DNA of 64,000 nt from Anseranas semipalmata (lineage: Eukaryota > Chordata > Aves > Anseriformes > Anseranatidae). The stretch is taken from positions 30,552 to 94,551 of the forward strand of contig VXAA01000165.1 in assembly GCA_013399115.1 (NCBI GenBank), read 5' to 3'. The notes beneath the pieces are model-generated. The model was not told where the DNA came from. It saw only the letters and a program-made list of their open reading frames with translations, and did not search any database. A program made the translations under genes and the position numbers. Shown piece after piece: positions 1 through 13,816 of this stretch. Every line of letters starts with the position of its first letter. Within the stretch, counting starts at the first letter, position 1.

Positions 1-3000
1 ATTTTTGCTTTTATCATGGAAACACTGTGGCAGCACAGACACATCATTGTAAAAACCAATATGTGGAACAGGATTTTTGTCAGTAGTTATCAATTAATAC
101 TGTGATATTCCTGTGGTTTGAAAGCTTAGGAGAAGAGGCACCTTGCTCACACCTCACCTCTCATGAGCTCCCTCGGGAAGGAGCTCTCTTTCAGGTTCAC
201 AAGTGAAAAGAAGGAGCTGGATGGCTCACAGCCCTGTCTTTTGAAAATACCAGTGGGGTTTAGAAGTGGGTGGCCACTGTGCCTCATGCCAGGTGGTGAG
301 CCAAGGACCGGTGTTCAGTGTCACTGCTGTCACTGTGGCAGCCTTGAAATAAACAGAGAGGAGCACAGCCATAATGAATTTAATAGATTTCAGACTAAGG
401 ACTTAAGACCCTGTGAATAACATGAACATACTGCACAGACCAGTTTCACTCTTGCTGTTGTTTGACTGTTTCCCTGCAAACTTTAACTCCTTATTTCCTC
501 AGGCATGCCCTGCACTCTAAAATCTCCATGCTTTGACCCAAGCAAATGTGGCCAAATGACGCATGCCCTTGCCACAGTAAATGTTAAACCTGGTGGGAAT
601 GGTACACCCAGGATATAGCTACATGCCTGCACAAAGCTGTGATTACTTCTTGTGTCAGTAGAAATAATGAACCACTTAAATTCAGCTAGCACAAGTAATA
701 TTAGCAGCAATGTTAACTTTCACTCACTGCAGAAACCAAAATATTTTTCTGAGGCCCACAGAGAGTTTGCTTCCTGGTCACATTTTTGCACAAAGTAAAG
801 CCAGTGCTGTTGTACCTTCACTGCTCTTGTTTATTCCTATGCTATGCATGATTCAGTCACTTACCAAATTTGCCATGTAGGTACAACCACAGTTCATCTA
901 AATCAGAAGAAGATACAGTCTGAGCTTAAATTGCCACTATGATTGTGCTAACCACATCTCTTTGCACCACCATTTTCACTTGCAGACAGAAACATCACAT
1001 CTTGGAAGCACTTGGAAGCGTTTGATTTGTAGCACAAATGAAACTGAAGTGATACCATATCATGCTCTACCCCATGTTCTACCACTGTGCCTTTTCTTCT
1101 GGCTTGCTTGCAGGTAGGGGATGATTCAGAGTCAATGCAAAAAGCTAGACGACCAATTCTCCTCCAATTCCAGGATGAATTCCTTCCCTCTAGCTGTAAA
1201 ATGTCTGAAAGGAGGTGGCTACATTAGGTTGCACTGGGTGAATGAATCAATGGATTCATTTGTTTTTGTTGCAAACTGATACATAAATGTTGTTAATCAG
1301 GAACTGTTAACTAGTGCATTTACATAATTTAAGTGTAAATACATCATTGAAGTAGGGGTGATTTCTCTAAGAATCTTACCTATTTCTATCACACGGCATT
1401 AGCAATCACTGCAACTTCACCAAACAAAACACTATTTATTCTGTCTTTCTCCAGATCGTGTAAAATCACTCTAAGTCATGGCTTTTTGTTATCTGGCATA
1501 AGAATAATAGCTTGGGTTTGTGAGAATAAAGAGAAAGATGTTTACAGGCCTTATTTCTCTTAGCTATGAATAACCTTTAAAAAATCACTATCTACCCACT
1601 TATGCTGATGGATGCTATATTCAAAATTAAATACTCAATAGAGAAACTGTATTCAGATATGCTACATATCAAAGAGGATAATACCAAACTGAAATACAGT
1701 CAATTTAAGAAAATAAGTCTGAAGTATTTTGAGGGGCTATACTTTTGAATACTATTGCCATTTTTTTCTGTTATTATTATTTATTATTATTGTGGTTTTA
1801 TGGCATTTTCTTAGTTTTAAACATTCTTATCCCTCCTGAAGTTTTGTGAAAAACCCTAGCAAACAAGATGAAATATTGACTGACAGACCACATAGGTAGG
1901 AAAGAAATCAATGTCATTAGATTGTTTAGTCGATTGCGTAAGTGAACAAAGTGAAATAATAGACTGCTAATGTCATAGGTTGTGTGGTTTACAGGAGAAA
2001 AAAAAATATTTCAGACAAAATTATGATTGTTAAGTTGATGGTTTACAATTGGCATGTTTTTTTCAGTTTTGAAAGAATATTCTTATTTCAATATTACAGC
2101 AGGAAGACTAGGAAAGGAGAACTATAATTAAAAATCCAAGCAATGGCTTTTAATCTTTTATTTCAAAGTAAACAGATACACTTTTTGTTTTCTTGAATGC
2201 ACAGAGAAAAGTACAAGAGTGGATTATTTACATTAATTTGATCTCTTAATTTTAGTATCCGCAGAAATATTTTATTATTCCTTTCATCCTCCCCTTGTAT
2301 GTACTTGGTTTCTTCTTTTGCTTTTGCTTTATTTTTTTCTTCCTTTGGTCTATAAATACTTTTTTTTTTCTCGTTTAGGCCAAGATATTCTTTTGGAAGC
2401 AGGGACATATTAGAGCAGTGATAGAGATCTGAGTTTCATCATCAAATGTTAAACTACTGTCATCTGAAAAGAATGGATGTAATTTAACATGCTGTAGTTA
2501 AAGTCTGTTCTAAAATTGTGCTTTTTTTCACAACCATTTCACAAGCATACTAGTGCCTGTGAAAACAGGTATGTCTTTTAAACTTTACCTTATTTAGGTC
2601 TCAGCATAGCTCAAATAAAATACATGCAAGCAAGTTTATGAATTTTCCATTTTTTTTATTTTTATGTCTACTATCATATCATGCTTATCATCGTTAAAAG
2701 AGCATCTTTTTTGAACAAGAGTAAAATGTACTATAGTCCAGCAAAAAGGTCAGAACACTGGGCAATTTACCAGGCCACCATATCACGGAGGTTAAATGAT
2801 CAATCGTTAGTGAAACATAAGGATGCTCCTGTTGTTTAATTTCCTCATTTAGGGATCTGCTCAGCAGTAAATAACCAGTCTGCTAATGATTATGAACCCT
2901 GTAAATGTAGATCGTAAGCATAATTAAAGAACAGAAATGTAATGTATCTCTTTATCTTCATGGAAGCAGAAAATTCCTTCCTTTAAAAAAGGTTCTTCTC

Positions 3001-3214
3001 ATGCCCCTGAAATGAGACCAACTATTTCTTAGGTTCTTTTGATGAATTTCTGAGACACATTTCAATTGTCATGGGAAAAAAATAACAATAAAAGGTTCTG
3101 GACAATTCCAGCACTTCGATATAATTTAAGTATAGAAAATAATAAAATGTTGAAATCTACCTGAACCTCAATGTTATTTCATGTGTTGACAAAGGATTTT
3201 TTGTAGTTTGTATC
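1..3214. other. Single-copy-looking DNA, no gene seen
   Basis: AT-rich sequence with many stops in all frames. The longest open frames are 60-85 codons, with no recognisable domain and no convincing splice-site context. Short A/T-rich runs such as the TTATT cluster near 1770 are the only low-complexity parts. I see no interspersed repeat I can name. Confidence 0.6.
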
Positions 3215-3253
3215 TTTTTTTTTTTTTNNNTTTTTTTTTTTTTTTTTTTTTTT
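3215..3253. repeat. Poly(T) tract with a 3-base N gap
   Basis: An almost pure T run broken by NNN at 3228-3230. The Ns replace homopolymer sequence whose true length is unknown. No target duplication is evident, so I cannot say whether it is the tail of an inserted element. Confidence 0.9.
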
Positions 3254-3724
3254 ATGAAGTAGACTAGAAAGTGTATCCTGAGTTATCAGATTTAATCTTC
3301 ATATTTGACCAAGTGTTAAAAGATCATGCTTCACTTCAGAGCTGCTCTGGCTCCTTGCCCTGCTATCCCTTTCAATGCTGACCTGACACACTTCTTTCAT
3401 ACCATAACAAATTCTCTAGACAAATAAAACAACAAATCCCTTTTGTCTGGATTTGAATACAATCCTGTTACATTAACTGGATAGGGGTTTGGGATATATC
3501 TGATCTGAAATCAACCCATACTGGAAAAGATTGGTGAAGCTGAAGATTGAAAGGAGAGCTATAAAGTAGTTAAACAGCTGGTGAACAAGGAAACATCAGT
3601 CACCAATGCTGGAAAAGGTTAGGCAGGAGAAGGTTAGCAGTGGAGCATGCGAGCAGTTGGTTTGGGACAGATCTGCCTAATGCCATGAAGAATGGTGTTA
3701 GCTTTTTCTCCCTATGCCCCACTC

Positions 3725-3763
3725 AAAAAAAAACAAACAAACAACAACAACAACAACAAAAAA
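3725..3763. repeat. A-rich (AAAC)n/(AAC)n microsatellite
   Basis: An A run passes into three AAAC units and then about five AAC units. It is simple sequence with no coding meaning. Confidence 0.85.
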
Positions 3764-3854
3764 CTAGGTGCCATCAAAAAAGTATTATTTCACTTAGGAA
3801 AAACTGGAAGACCTTGACGGCTTATAAGAACAGTGGAAACAGAAAAACAAGATG

Positions 3855-4410
3855 ACATCTTAGAACTGCAGCAGCATCTGACAGAGCTAATATCTGATTT
3901 TGAAGGACTGGACCCCAGCTCCTGCTCCTGCTGGAGGGTTATTCCAAAAGCTCACTTAAATCCATCTTTGAATTTCTGGTCTAGAATGATTTACATCTGT
4001 TTAAAGCACTTAGTCTAAAGTGGAAATATCTGATAGATCTAATGTTTTCTGTTCCCTCCCTGGTATTTATTTCTCCAAGTTATTTACAAGTTATGATCTC
4101 TTTCAGGCTTTGCTTTTGATGGACTAAAGACCCCCTCTGTTTATTTCCTTCCTTACATAATTAAGATCACCTCATAGCTCTTCTGCAGCTGTTGAAAGTT
4201 CACTCTGTCCTTTATTGACTGCAGGCAACCAAAATCAGTTGCAGTAAATGAGGTTTGCACCAGCAGAAGGTACTTTAGTATCTCCCTTATTTCTGCTGAG
4301 GTATCCCAGCTGATATATTCTACGATAACATTTGCCTTTCTCACAGCTGTACAGCATTGAGGGCTCATAATCACCATTGGATCAGCTAGCACACGTGGAT
4401 CTTTTTTTCT
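3855..4410 (-). mobile_element. Very old CR1/L3-like LINE remnant (end of ORF2)
   Basis: On the minus strand the conceptual translation around 4368-4324 shows the pattern MS-Q-C..A..KAN.I. This matches the CR1 ORF2 segment where most copies read MSQQC..A.KKAN.I. Further downstream (about 4190) is a QS-KD....QLQ stretch comparable to the Q-KKD..LE-VQRR segment. Near 4075 the minus strand reads AATAAATACCAGGGAGGG, a phrase typical of older CR1/L3-like LINEs of reptiles and birds. About 3910-3960 resembles the later GGAACAGCCTTCCAA-like segment. Frames are broken and the 5' part is missing. It is more diverged than the other CR1 copies here. The match is by eye only. Confidence 0.6.
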
Positions 4411-7400
4411 CCAGAGATCACTAAAATACTGAGAAATAGCCTAAGTAGAGCACTGTAACAGCCCTAGGATTTTATGATAGTTATGTGTAGCTTGAGAGAG
4501 GAGAAAATTTTATTAAGACAATTTCTATGGAGATATAAACATTAATGGAAACACTATGGAATGCAGAGTTTCAAACCCCATGTCCCAGGTTTTTTTAAGT
4601 GTTTTTTCTCTTATAATTGTTTCTAGATTTTACTATATTGCTAGATGTTATTGTAGGTATGTAAATTATTCCTAGTTTAAAAAAAAAAAAAGAACAATAT
4701 TAACTTTTCTCTAACAGTGTTTCAAGGCATGCCAAACACCTTGTTCAGAAATCCTGAATAATATGCAGACCGTGTGCTAATGAAAGTACCTCTGGCTGTA
4801 TTGAGTGGAGCCAAAATACACTGATTTTACAAGTCGTAAAAAGTCTCACCATGTAATGTTCACCTCTCATGGTTAACTGAAGTCAGGAAATGAGTAGCAT
4901 TCCTTTGTTATACACCTTTATGGTGACAAACTATATCTTTGTCAGACTGGAAATGTAGTTCCTGGAATCCCTCCATTTCAAAGGGAATCCACAAAAGCTG
5001 GAAGAAATGGGTGCAGCTTTTCTCTGAGATCAGCTGAAATCACAGGAAAAAACAGAGTATGAAAAGTACAAGAGGAGGACTTTCTGCCTGCAGTCCCTGA
5101 AGGGCCTCCTGCCTTGGGTGTATGGAAACTTTGCTTTCTTCACAGTAGGGTTAGAAGTATAGGCTCTGTGTAAGTGGCCACAATCTCCAGCCCAAAGAGG
5201 TCAAAATTTATCCTCTTACAAAAGACAGCAACATCTTTCCTGCTGTGTTCTGTCTCCAGGTATGGATTCCCAGAGATGCTGCATACAATTTGCATGCAAG
5301 GCAGAATTAACTTGGAAAACTTGTGCAGATAGCTATGGATTCATACCTTCCAGATAGGTGACAACACTCAGAGATGTCTCTCTTTTTCCCTTCCACATAC
5401 ATCATTCCCTTTAATGGGATACTAATGTATTCAGGATTCAGTGGCTGTCACAGCTGATAGAAAATATTCTGAAAGATTAGGGCAGAAAAATGGATCCTCT
5501 TCTTAACTCTCAAAATAGTTGTTTAGCAGGTAACACGATTTTCATTGAACAATGTAAAATATGAACATACTTTGATTTTTTTTCCTCCTTACCTTCATAA
5601 GAAAGTTCAGTGAACTTTCCATTCTCCTTTTTTCTTCTCCTTCTCTCTTTCTTCTCAGAATTTAGGCAAGATGACTTAAGAAAAACTGATTGACTGTTTC
5701 TTTTAGTACATATACACATATACATACACATCATTTGGATAATTACGTTAGATACCTAACTGTAAAAGAATCAATAACATGTTTGAGTGTTAGGAATAAA
5801 AATCTGGACTACAACTATTTCATTCTGGCATTTCACAGTGTTCGAATAGATGACAACAGACTAAAAATACTACCAGAGCAGAGACCATCTACAACAGTTA
5901 GCCAATAGGAATTGCTGGGAAATGGTTTTATTGATAGACCTCTTTAAAAATAGCTCATATTGAGAATTTAAAAAATAAAATAAAATAAAATAAAAAAATA
6001 AAGAAAAAGCCTTCTACTTCATAGGTAATTAAAAAAAAAAAATGGCATAGGAGTTCAATAACATGATCATTTCAAAGATCATAAAATGAGAGGTATAATC
6101 AGAAATGAGAAACCAACATAAGATAGCCAGTGCATGTGTTTGACAGAAATGAATGGGGAAAGATCTGTGAATTAATATTTAATAAATGAAATACTATTTT
6201 TCTTTCCTTCAATTAAAATTAATTAATCATAAATCTCCTTAAAATTATATCTCTGAACGATTTAACTCATTTGACTACATTTAGGTTTCTGCTGCTGTAC
6301 TATAGTATAATTTCTCACATATGCTTGTTATTCAAAACTTAAAATGAGACTTTTTTCCTTTCTACAATATTTTCATCTTTCTAATTTAGCAACTACTTCA
6401 GAATTTTTCAATTCTAAAATGTTTATAATGGATTAATTCCTCACCTGATTTCATTGGTTATGTCCAGGGCTTAGGCTGTTGATCAGTTTAAGAACAGTGA
6501 CAAAGACTTGATGAAACAGTGTGATTTAAATAAACTTCTATATAAATAAAAAGATATACCGGTATCAGGTCCATGGCATACCTTTTACTTTTAAATGCTC
6601 CACAAAGTGACAGATTGTTACCTTCTACTGTAGATAAATGTAAGAAGCCCTGCTAAGATGACTTATCCATGGTATTCAAAGCCCCATAAAATGCAAAATG
6701 ACAGAGTGAGGAATCTGCTTAAAGGTGTTCGGGAAGCTTTTAACTACTTTAGCTGCTTTAAAAAGCTATGGATTTTATTCCCTTCATAGTGATGCACCAG
6801 CTAGTTCTGGGTGAATTTGCAAGATATGGATATGATACAATCACGTGAAAATTGCTGAAACCTATGTAAGAGTACTAAGAATTTGTTCATGTGTTCTGAG
6901 AAGTTTTCCTCCCTTTTTAAGCAGCACCCTCAACTAAGGCAGAAGATGCTGACAAATTATTTTCCAAAGACACTAGAGGCTTTCTGTTTTTAAGCCGTGC
7001 TTTAGTTCACTTTAAGTGAAAATATGTGATATCTTCACCACTTCCTCCTATAAAATTTTAACCAAGAAGCAAGAAAAAGTACAAAGAATGGGTCATGGTT
7101 GTCAGTCACATATTAAAACAGAAAAATGTTTCAGCCCTTCTTTAAAAGATATTTTTTTAGCACAAGCAAAAGCAAATGATTAAAACAGATGATTATAAAC
7201 TTGTCCAGTCTTAGAGTTTTTTTTTTTTTTTTTTTTCAAATCCCTTTAGGACTGTAATTGCATTTTAACCTTGTTATTGTCCTTATATGATAATCATTGT
7301 ACCTTTTCTTGCTCACAGAAGAATGGTTGGACATCTGTAAAAATCCAATTCTGTAGTTTTGGCATATGGCTTAGTGCACAGGAGATAGCAATGGCTGTCT

Positions 7401-9989
7401 GCTATTCTTCAGAGCCTGGTACAATTCCTGTTCGTGTATTACAGCCTTACAATAATCATTTCACTAGCTGTAAGCATTTAAGAATCTGCTGGTACAGGGC
7501 TCAGAAATACACCAGTACTGACATTTAGACAGGGAGCAAAGGATCAGCACCACCTGTGTTATTCTTTATGACCAAAAGATCAGACAACGCAGTTTCATAA
7601 AGCAGGCAGAAAACTCTTTGCATTAACAAATGCCCATGGACATGTAGAAAAACAGCATTTCCTTAATCTCACTGAGAACTGGGCTTGTATTGCGACAGGT
7701 AATCACTTTTGACCCTTCTCCTCACATCTCTCATAGATGAAGGCCAACTCAAAGCAGATTTGCATATTACAAAAACACTAATACTTAAACCATTAAAAAG
7801 AAAATGCAGTGTCCCCCCATAGCCCCTGGTTTAATCCTCAGGGTAAATGCAATATTAATGGGAGCATGAAGGCAGTGAGCTCCCTTGCTGCTCTCCCTCC
7901 CACAGGCTGCAGGTGGGGGAAAGTGCAGCTCTGCACAGCAACATGTTTTCCTTCCCGGTGGAGCTGAAAAGCAACAGGAGTGATTATAAAACCATAGCAG
8001 AACAGGAGTAAACAGGATCTTATATGAAGGGCAGGGTGTTGAAAGCTCCTTGCTGTGTTTCACCATCAGATGGCAACTATGCTGTTTGTGGAATAGATCT
8101 GGTTTAATGACTTTTTGCAGTCCTGAGTTGAGGCAGCTTCTAACCAAAGGGTTAGACAATGTTTGTTTTTGGCTAAGAAAGTAAATTTACTTACCTGACT
8201 AGGAAAGACTGTCTTTGCCAGGAAGATGGAGATGTGGGAGAGTTAAAATATACAGTCCTACCCCAGGAACCCACAAGCTAAATTTTACAGTATTGGCACA
8301 TGGGAAAAAAAAAAAAAAAAAGATACTTTGGGTCTTCCATGCATAAGTATGTTATGAATTTTAGCAATCCAGCATGCACAGTATCCTGAGGAGCTCAGAG
8401 AGTGACGGCCCTTATCCCCACGGTGGTTAGAACCCCTGGCTACTGGTGAATCATTCTGGTGTTCTTCATCTAACATTTTCCAAAGAAAAAAGTGTCACTT
8501 TCAAGCAGTGATCTGCGTTCAGTTCATTGCTTGTGATTTCCACAGGCTTAGGGATCTCCATTAACAATTCTGTTTATACAGTTTTGTTTATTAATTATAT
8601 GCACTGAGGAAAATTATTTTCTTTTATTCACAGACTGGACTCAAGGCACTATAGGCAGATGTCTTATTTTAAATTCAGGACATGGAAACAATGTTTCTTT
8701 ATTTTATGAGCAAGAAGGCCCCATAATTTTCAGATGACACGTTAATAACTTACTTCCATTTCTGAAGTGTCTTTTTCAAAATACAATAAACTCAGCATCC
8801 CTTTGAAACCCATTAGGAAGCCTTTTTATACACCAAAAACTTACTTTAAACACCCTAAATTTAATGTGTATTTTATACAAGTGTCTGTGGCACTGAAGTA
8901 CTGACAGTCAGTCTGCTCAGCTACAGCTGAATGAAAAAGGGGAAACTGCTGTCAGCAGTCCTAGCAAACTGAAGTAGAATTTAGTCATGTGTGGCTGATG
9001 CATCCAATCTTTTTCCTGCAATCTGTTCCCCTATGTTTGATTAACCTTTTTTTTGTTGGAAGTCTCTGCCCAAGAGAAACATTTAGCTCTTACTTGGAAT
9101 CGGCATAACATAGATATGCAGAGTATTGGGCAACGAGCAAGGAGTTCTGCCAAACAGTGATGACTTGCAGCTACAGCTGATGAAATTTATTTGTTTGAAA
9201 CTAGAGTTTGACAGGAAAATGTGTTTTTGTTGAGAAAAATATGTTTGTCAGTGGCTACAAAAGTAATCCATACACTCAAGATTTGTAGTGGAAAATGCTG
9301 CTGTAGTATTTCATCACAGATAATGCTTAAATGCTCTCATTTCTTCTTTTCTTGTATTGATCAGACCTCTCAATCAGACTACATTTCTCATGAGACATCT
9401 TAGCCAGAGCACTCTCTCATTTCCCTGTGTGCAAAGTATTGGGATGTGCTAAAAGACTAATCTTGTCCTTACTTCAGCTGTGCAAAGGACTCTGGATACA
9501 GCAGAACAGTGTAGCAGTGTTTCAGCAAGGGATATAAGAGGATTTCTTTGTCCTTTCTTCCTCTAGAGCAGTGCTGGTGACTCAATGTGACACGCAGTTT
9601 GCAGGAATATAGAGTGCAACTGCCCAGGAGCACCCACGCTGTTTTGAGGAGAGAGCATCATTCACGCAATGCATCCGTAGGTTGGCTGCTCCTCTGTGTA
9701 TCTGTGTGAGTCCTTGCTACTGTACCAAAAGAAGAACCCGCAGATGCCTGCAGATGTGTCTCAAAAATATCCCTACTGAAAACCTTGCTAAATATTTCCT
9801 TTTCCAATTTTTTTACTTGGCTAGGAATGGAGTTAAGCTATAAAGGCAATTAAATTACTTGAATTATATTGTTTTGATCTTGTACTCTAAGGATGGCAAC
9901 TGTGCCCATCTGGGAATTTCCTGAGAGTGTGGCATTTCATCAGGGATGTGATCACTTAAAACCTTCATGTAATAGATAACTTCATGTAA
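4411..9989. other. Single-copy-looking DNA, no gene seen
   Basis: AT-rich and stop-rich. The longest frame (7785-8159, minus, 124 codons) has no recognisable domain. Low-complexity spots are an AAAAT-type run at 5968-6007, a T20 run at 7217-7236 and an A17 run near 8304-8320. I see no interspersed repeat that I can name. Confidence 0.55.
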
Positions 9990-10280
9990 TTTAGGACATG
10001 AGGAAGCGGTCCCAAGTTGAACCAGGGCCAGAGTGGGTGAAGGGATGGAGTTAGTTTGGATATTAAGAAAACTTTCTTCATGGAGAGTGTGGGTAAATAT
10101 TGGAAAGGGCTGCCCAGGGAAGTGGTGGAGTCCCCATCACTGGAGATACTTAAGAGATGTGTGGACATGGCACTAAGGGACTTGGTCTAGTGATGGGACT
10201 CAGTAGGCCAGGTTGACGGTTGGACTTGATGATCTTGAAGGTCTTTTTCAACCTAGATGGTTCTATGATTCTCTGATTCT
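9990..10280 (+). mobile_element. CR1 LINE, 3' fragment
   Basis: The order of motifs matches the avian CR1 3' end. It runs from a GATATTAAGAAAACTTTCTT segment, through GGGCTGCCCAGGGAAGTGGT at about 10108, to GACTTGATGATCTTGAAGGT at about 10224 and an ATTCTATGATTCTCTGATTCT tail at 10260-10280. It is 5'-truncated, as is usual for CR1. No ORF survives. The 8-nt-type tail repeat marks the true 3' end. Confidence 0.93.
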
Positions 10281-11657
10281 CATAGCATCAGTTTTCAGCA
10301 AAACTTGCTCTTCTACACAGTAAACTATCTGACAGAGAGACACCTCAAAATCCCTAGAGGCAGGCACCTGCAAAATGTGGGGAGCACATGGTCACAGCCT
10401 GCTTTGCCTGAATTAGTGACCAGGCTTGAGCTTCATTGTCTCACGGCCCAGGTAAGACTGTAGCCAGTAGCAGCTTGGCTGCCTGCTGGGATCTTTCCAA
10501 ATCTCCCACATCTGAGGGCTTCTAGCTACTGAAAAGCAGTCCTGGGCCAGAGAGTGAGTAGCTAGAGACACTTCCTAGGATATGACAGACAAACATTCTC
10601 ATCTCTGGGCTGTGAAGATTGTATAACACTGGAGACATTTCACCCTGTATAACCAAATAACTGCTGGATCTGGAACTTTATTTCAGGTCTCCTATAACTT
10701 GAGGTCTATTTTCACCTTTGAGGCTGTTTGGGAGCACAGTGAAGTGGTTTTTGTTTCTACTTCTTTTGGAGAAATATATGAAAAATATATATTTCTTTTA
10801 TCCTAATTCAGAACTGATTTATTTTTTATTTTCATGGGACAAATAATTGCTTCCTGCAATTGTCAAATCTTACTGAGCCAATTTCCAGTGGGACTAATCA
10901 AAGCATAGCCTGAGAATTTAATGGTTTGGCCCCTGTCAGAAATACATGACTATGTTGATATTGCCAAAAAAAAAAAAAAAATTGCTGAAGAGAACTGTTT
11001 CCCTTTTTTTATATATCCATTTGTGCCTGGGCAAGTATCTTTTTTATGACATAAATCATATGTAATGTTCCTTTTTGTATGCAAGGAATGAGAAAATATC
11101 CTCAGGCAACTTGTTTTCCAAAATAACCAGCTCAGGCATCCTCCACCTGTAAAAATACTGTTGTTCTGCTGTGCCTTGAAACAGGGTGAACGGTGGAATA
11201 TGACTGATGTGAGCCAGTGTACCAGAAAATGTTTTTGTTTCAGATATTATACCTGCTCTCAAATCTAATCCCAGTTTTAGTGGTTTAGTTACTCAAGGGC
11301 AGACATCAAACACCTGCTCTGTCCACTCTCCTTCACAGCCAACACCATTAATTTTCCAAATAAGTCAGCACATCTCTATTTATTCTTTAATTGATTGGTA
11401 ATACTGAGTTCTAATTGAGATTGTAAAATGAAACTTGCAGATTTGATTGTCTGCTCAGAGTTCAGAGCACTTCAGTGATCAGAGCTATCAGTCATGTAAA
11501 TGGTATAAGCAAATGCAAAACCAAATAAAGTAAAAAATTCACAGTGCTGCAAAATGAGCTCTCTCTCTGTGCTTACTTCCTATTCAGGCTATAATACATG
11601 CAAGTGCAAAATCCATCTGGAAGAAGAAAACAAAACAAAACAAAGTCAAGGTGAAAA
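10281..11657. other. Single-copy-looking DNA, no gene seen
   Basis: No open frame longer than about 70 codons and no repeat apart from an A run at about 10966-10981. Nothing regulatory could be supported. Confidence 0.6.
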
Positions 11658-12263
11658 CCTTGCACCCTCAGCAAGTTTGCAGCTGAGTGGTGCAGCTGAT
11701 ACAACAGAAGGAAGGGATGCCATTCAAAGGGACCTGGACAAGCTTGAGAAGTGGGCCCACGTGAACCGAATGATGTTCAACAAGGCCAAGTGCAGGGTGC
11801 TGCACCTGGGTCAGGGCAATCCCAGACATGAGTACAGACTGGGAGAACTCATTGAGAGCAGCTCTGGGGAGAGGGACTTAGAGGTTCTGGTGGATGAAAA
11901 CCTCGACATGAGCCAGCAGTGCGTGCTTGCAGCCCAGAAGGCCAATGGTGTCCTGAGCTGCATCAAAAGAGGAGTGGCCAGCAGAGAGAGGGAGGTGATT
12001 GTCCCCCTCTACTCTGCCCTTGTGAGGCCCTACTTGGAGTGCTGCGTCCAGGTCTGGGGCCCCCAGCACAAGAAGGATGTCACACCTGTTAAAGTGGTTG
12101 CCCAGAGAAGCTGTGGATGCCCCATCTCTGGGGGTGTTCAAGGCCAGGTTGGATGGGGCCCTGGGTAACCTGATCTAGTGAGTGGCATCCCTGCCCATGG
12201 CAGGGGGGTTGGAACCAGGTGATCTTTAAGGTCCCTTCCAACCCAAGCCATTCTATGATTCTA
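11658..12263 (+). mobile_element. CR1 LINE fragment with part of ORF2 and 3' UTR
   Basis: A frame open from upstream of the element to 12168 encodes the C-terminal part of CR1 ORF2 (reverse transcriptase side). Recognisable blocks in order are [55 protein letters not shown] and [20 protein letters not shown]. Two deletions mark it as dead. Near 11683 the sequence jumps from the codons preceding the catalytic Asp pair straight to the following CTGAGTGGT segment. At about 12080 the ORF joins directly to the 3' end (GTTGCCCAGAGAAGCTGTGG onward), losing several hundred bases present in CR1 consensus. It ends in TTCTATGATTCTAC near 12263. The open frame is therefore a LINE relic and not a host gene. 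Confidence 0.93.
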
Positions 12264-13816
12264 CAAAAACAAAATCTTTCCAACATCATTTCTGGGGTGG
12301 CAAGTCATCCTGAAGAGAGCAGCAGATTAAATACTGTCACAATACAACCCATGACTGACATCTTGAAAACAAGTTACAATTGATTTCCAGACTGAGACAC
12401 AAGAATATGTAGATATACTTTGGGGAAAATGTTATGGATATATGTATTCTGTAAAAGGCAAACAGGACAGAGAGTCAGCCTTCATTAGCCCTCGTGCTGA
12501 TATAAGCAGTTGTTTCAAAGTCCCTCTCCCTCTTGAGGACTACAGTTAATGGATGAGCAGTTTTGTCTTCATCCAAACTAACTATATAGCTATGCAAGCA
12601 ATTCAAATATTAAGAAAATAAGGTAACAATGAAGTTTAACTTCTGTTTTATAAAACACTTTGTAACATCAGTCTTGAGCCATAAACAAGTTGTTTTTTTT
12701 TAAGGTCCAGCCATGCCTTGCAATGTAATTCTGTTTTGAGACATACATACCTAAAGACTTTTACACCAGTCTGTACAGCACTGACTTTATAAAAGTCTAT
12801 GCAAAATGGAGACACTGAAAAAATAACATTCAGTGTGCAAGGACAAGGAGTCTTTCCTCTTTAATGAAGTTCTTTCATTCTTCTTGCTTCTGATACACTC
12901 TGTTTCTAATTTTCCATTTTTCTATGCACTTTGGCTCTCAGTCTATCCAGTCCTTCTCATACTCCATGCATTTTTTGCTTTCTCCTTATGTATTCTTTAT
13001 GCTGTGTGAATTTTATGCTGTGTGAGATTTTTTGCATGCACTTTTCCTCTTACATCAACTGTTCTCCACAACCTGATCTAAATCCTGCTTCTGACTAATC
13101 ATCAGGACCTATTGAGGGTGAAGAGAAAGATTCCTTCTGATTTCGTCTGCTTTAGGAAGTACATTGAACAATACTGAGCAAAGAAGCACCATATGAGATT
13201 TAGGACAGAGCTGCAATGCTGCATTCAAGGGCACAGCCTGCATGAAGCACATTACAGAGAGTTTTACTGTAACACATTGATTACATGCATTTATACCTCT
13301 ACAGTTCCAACTTCTAAGTTTAAATTCACAAGACAGTGTAACGGCTTAATTTTATAAAAATCTATACTCTCTTTGATTATCACACTAAATTTCACTGCAT
13401 GAACTAGCAAAATTTTCTGATGCAGAGTGCATGAGAGGCAGTGCTGTATACACTGTTAAAATGCATGCTTCCAAATGAATATAAGTGCGAAATACCCCTA
13501 TTGGTCATGAAGCGGGAGCATGAGGTCATGCCTTGCAGAGATGCACCCCTCTCATATTTCCTTTACATCTCTACAGATACATGTTAGATACAAGGAAGAT
13601 CCAGTCAATACAGCTGACCACTGTGGGAAAGAGTCCTTCTGCACATGAGTAACTACTCAAAGAAGGAAATGGTGTGGGAACAGGTGCAAGCAGTGGTGGA
13701 CATCAGCTGAATCCATTCTGACTTTTACCAGACATATTCACTGAACTCTGCACTCATTAGTAAGTGATATGAAAGTGATATTGTGCTTCAAAGTGACAGA
13801 CTTCACTGACAATGAT
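12264..13816. other. Single-copy-looking DNA, no gene seen
   Basis: AT-rich, stop-rich sequence with no frame of note and no recognised repeat. Confidence 0.6.

Noticed and set aside
7785..8159. 124-codon minus-strand frame
   Set aside because: No recognisable domain, no convincing splice sites or promoter, and length within chance for a window of this size.
8285..8476. 63-codon minus-strand frame
   Set aside because: Ends in an A/T homopolymer-coded F run and has no recognised content.
11554..12168. 204-codon frame as a host gene
   Set aside because: Its content is CR1 ORF2 with deletions; the first 35 or so codons are unrelated flank.
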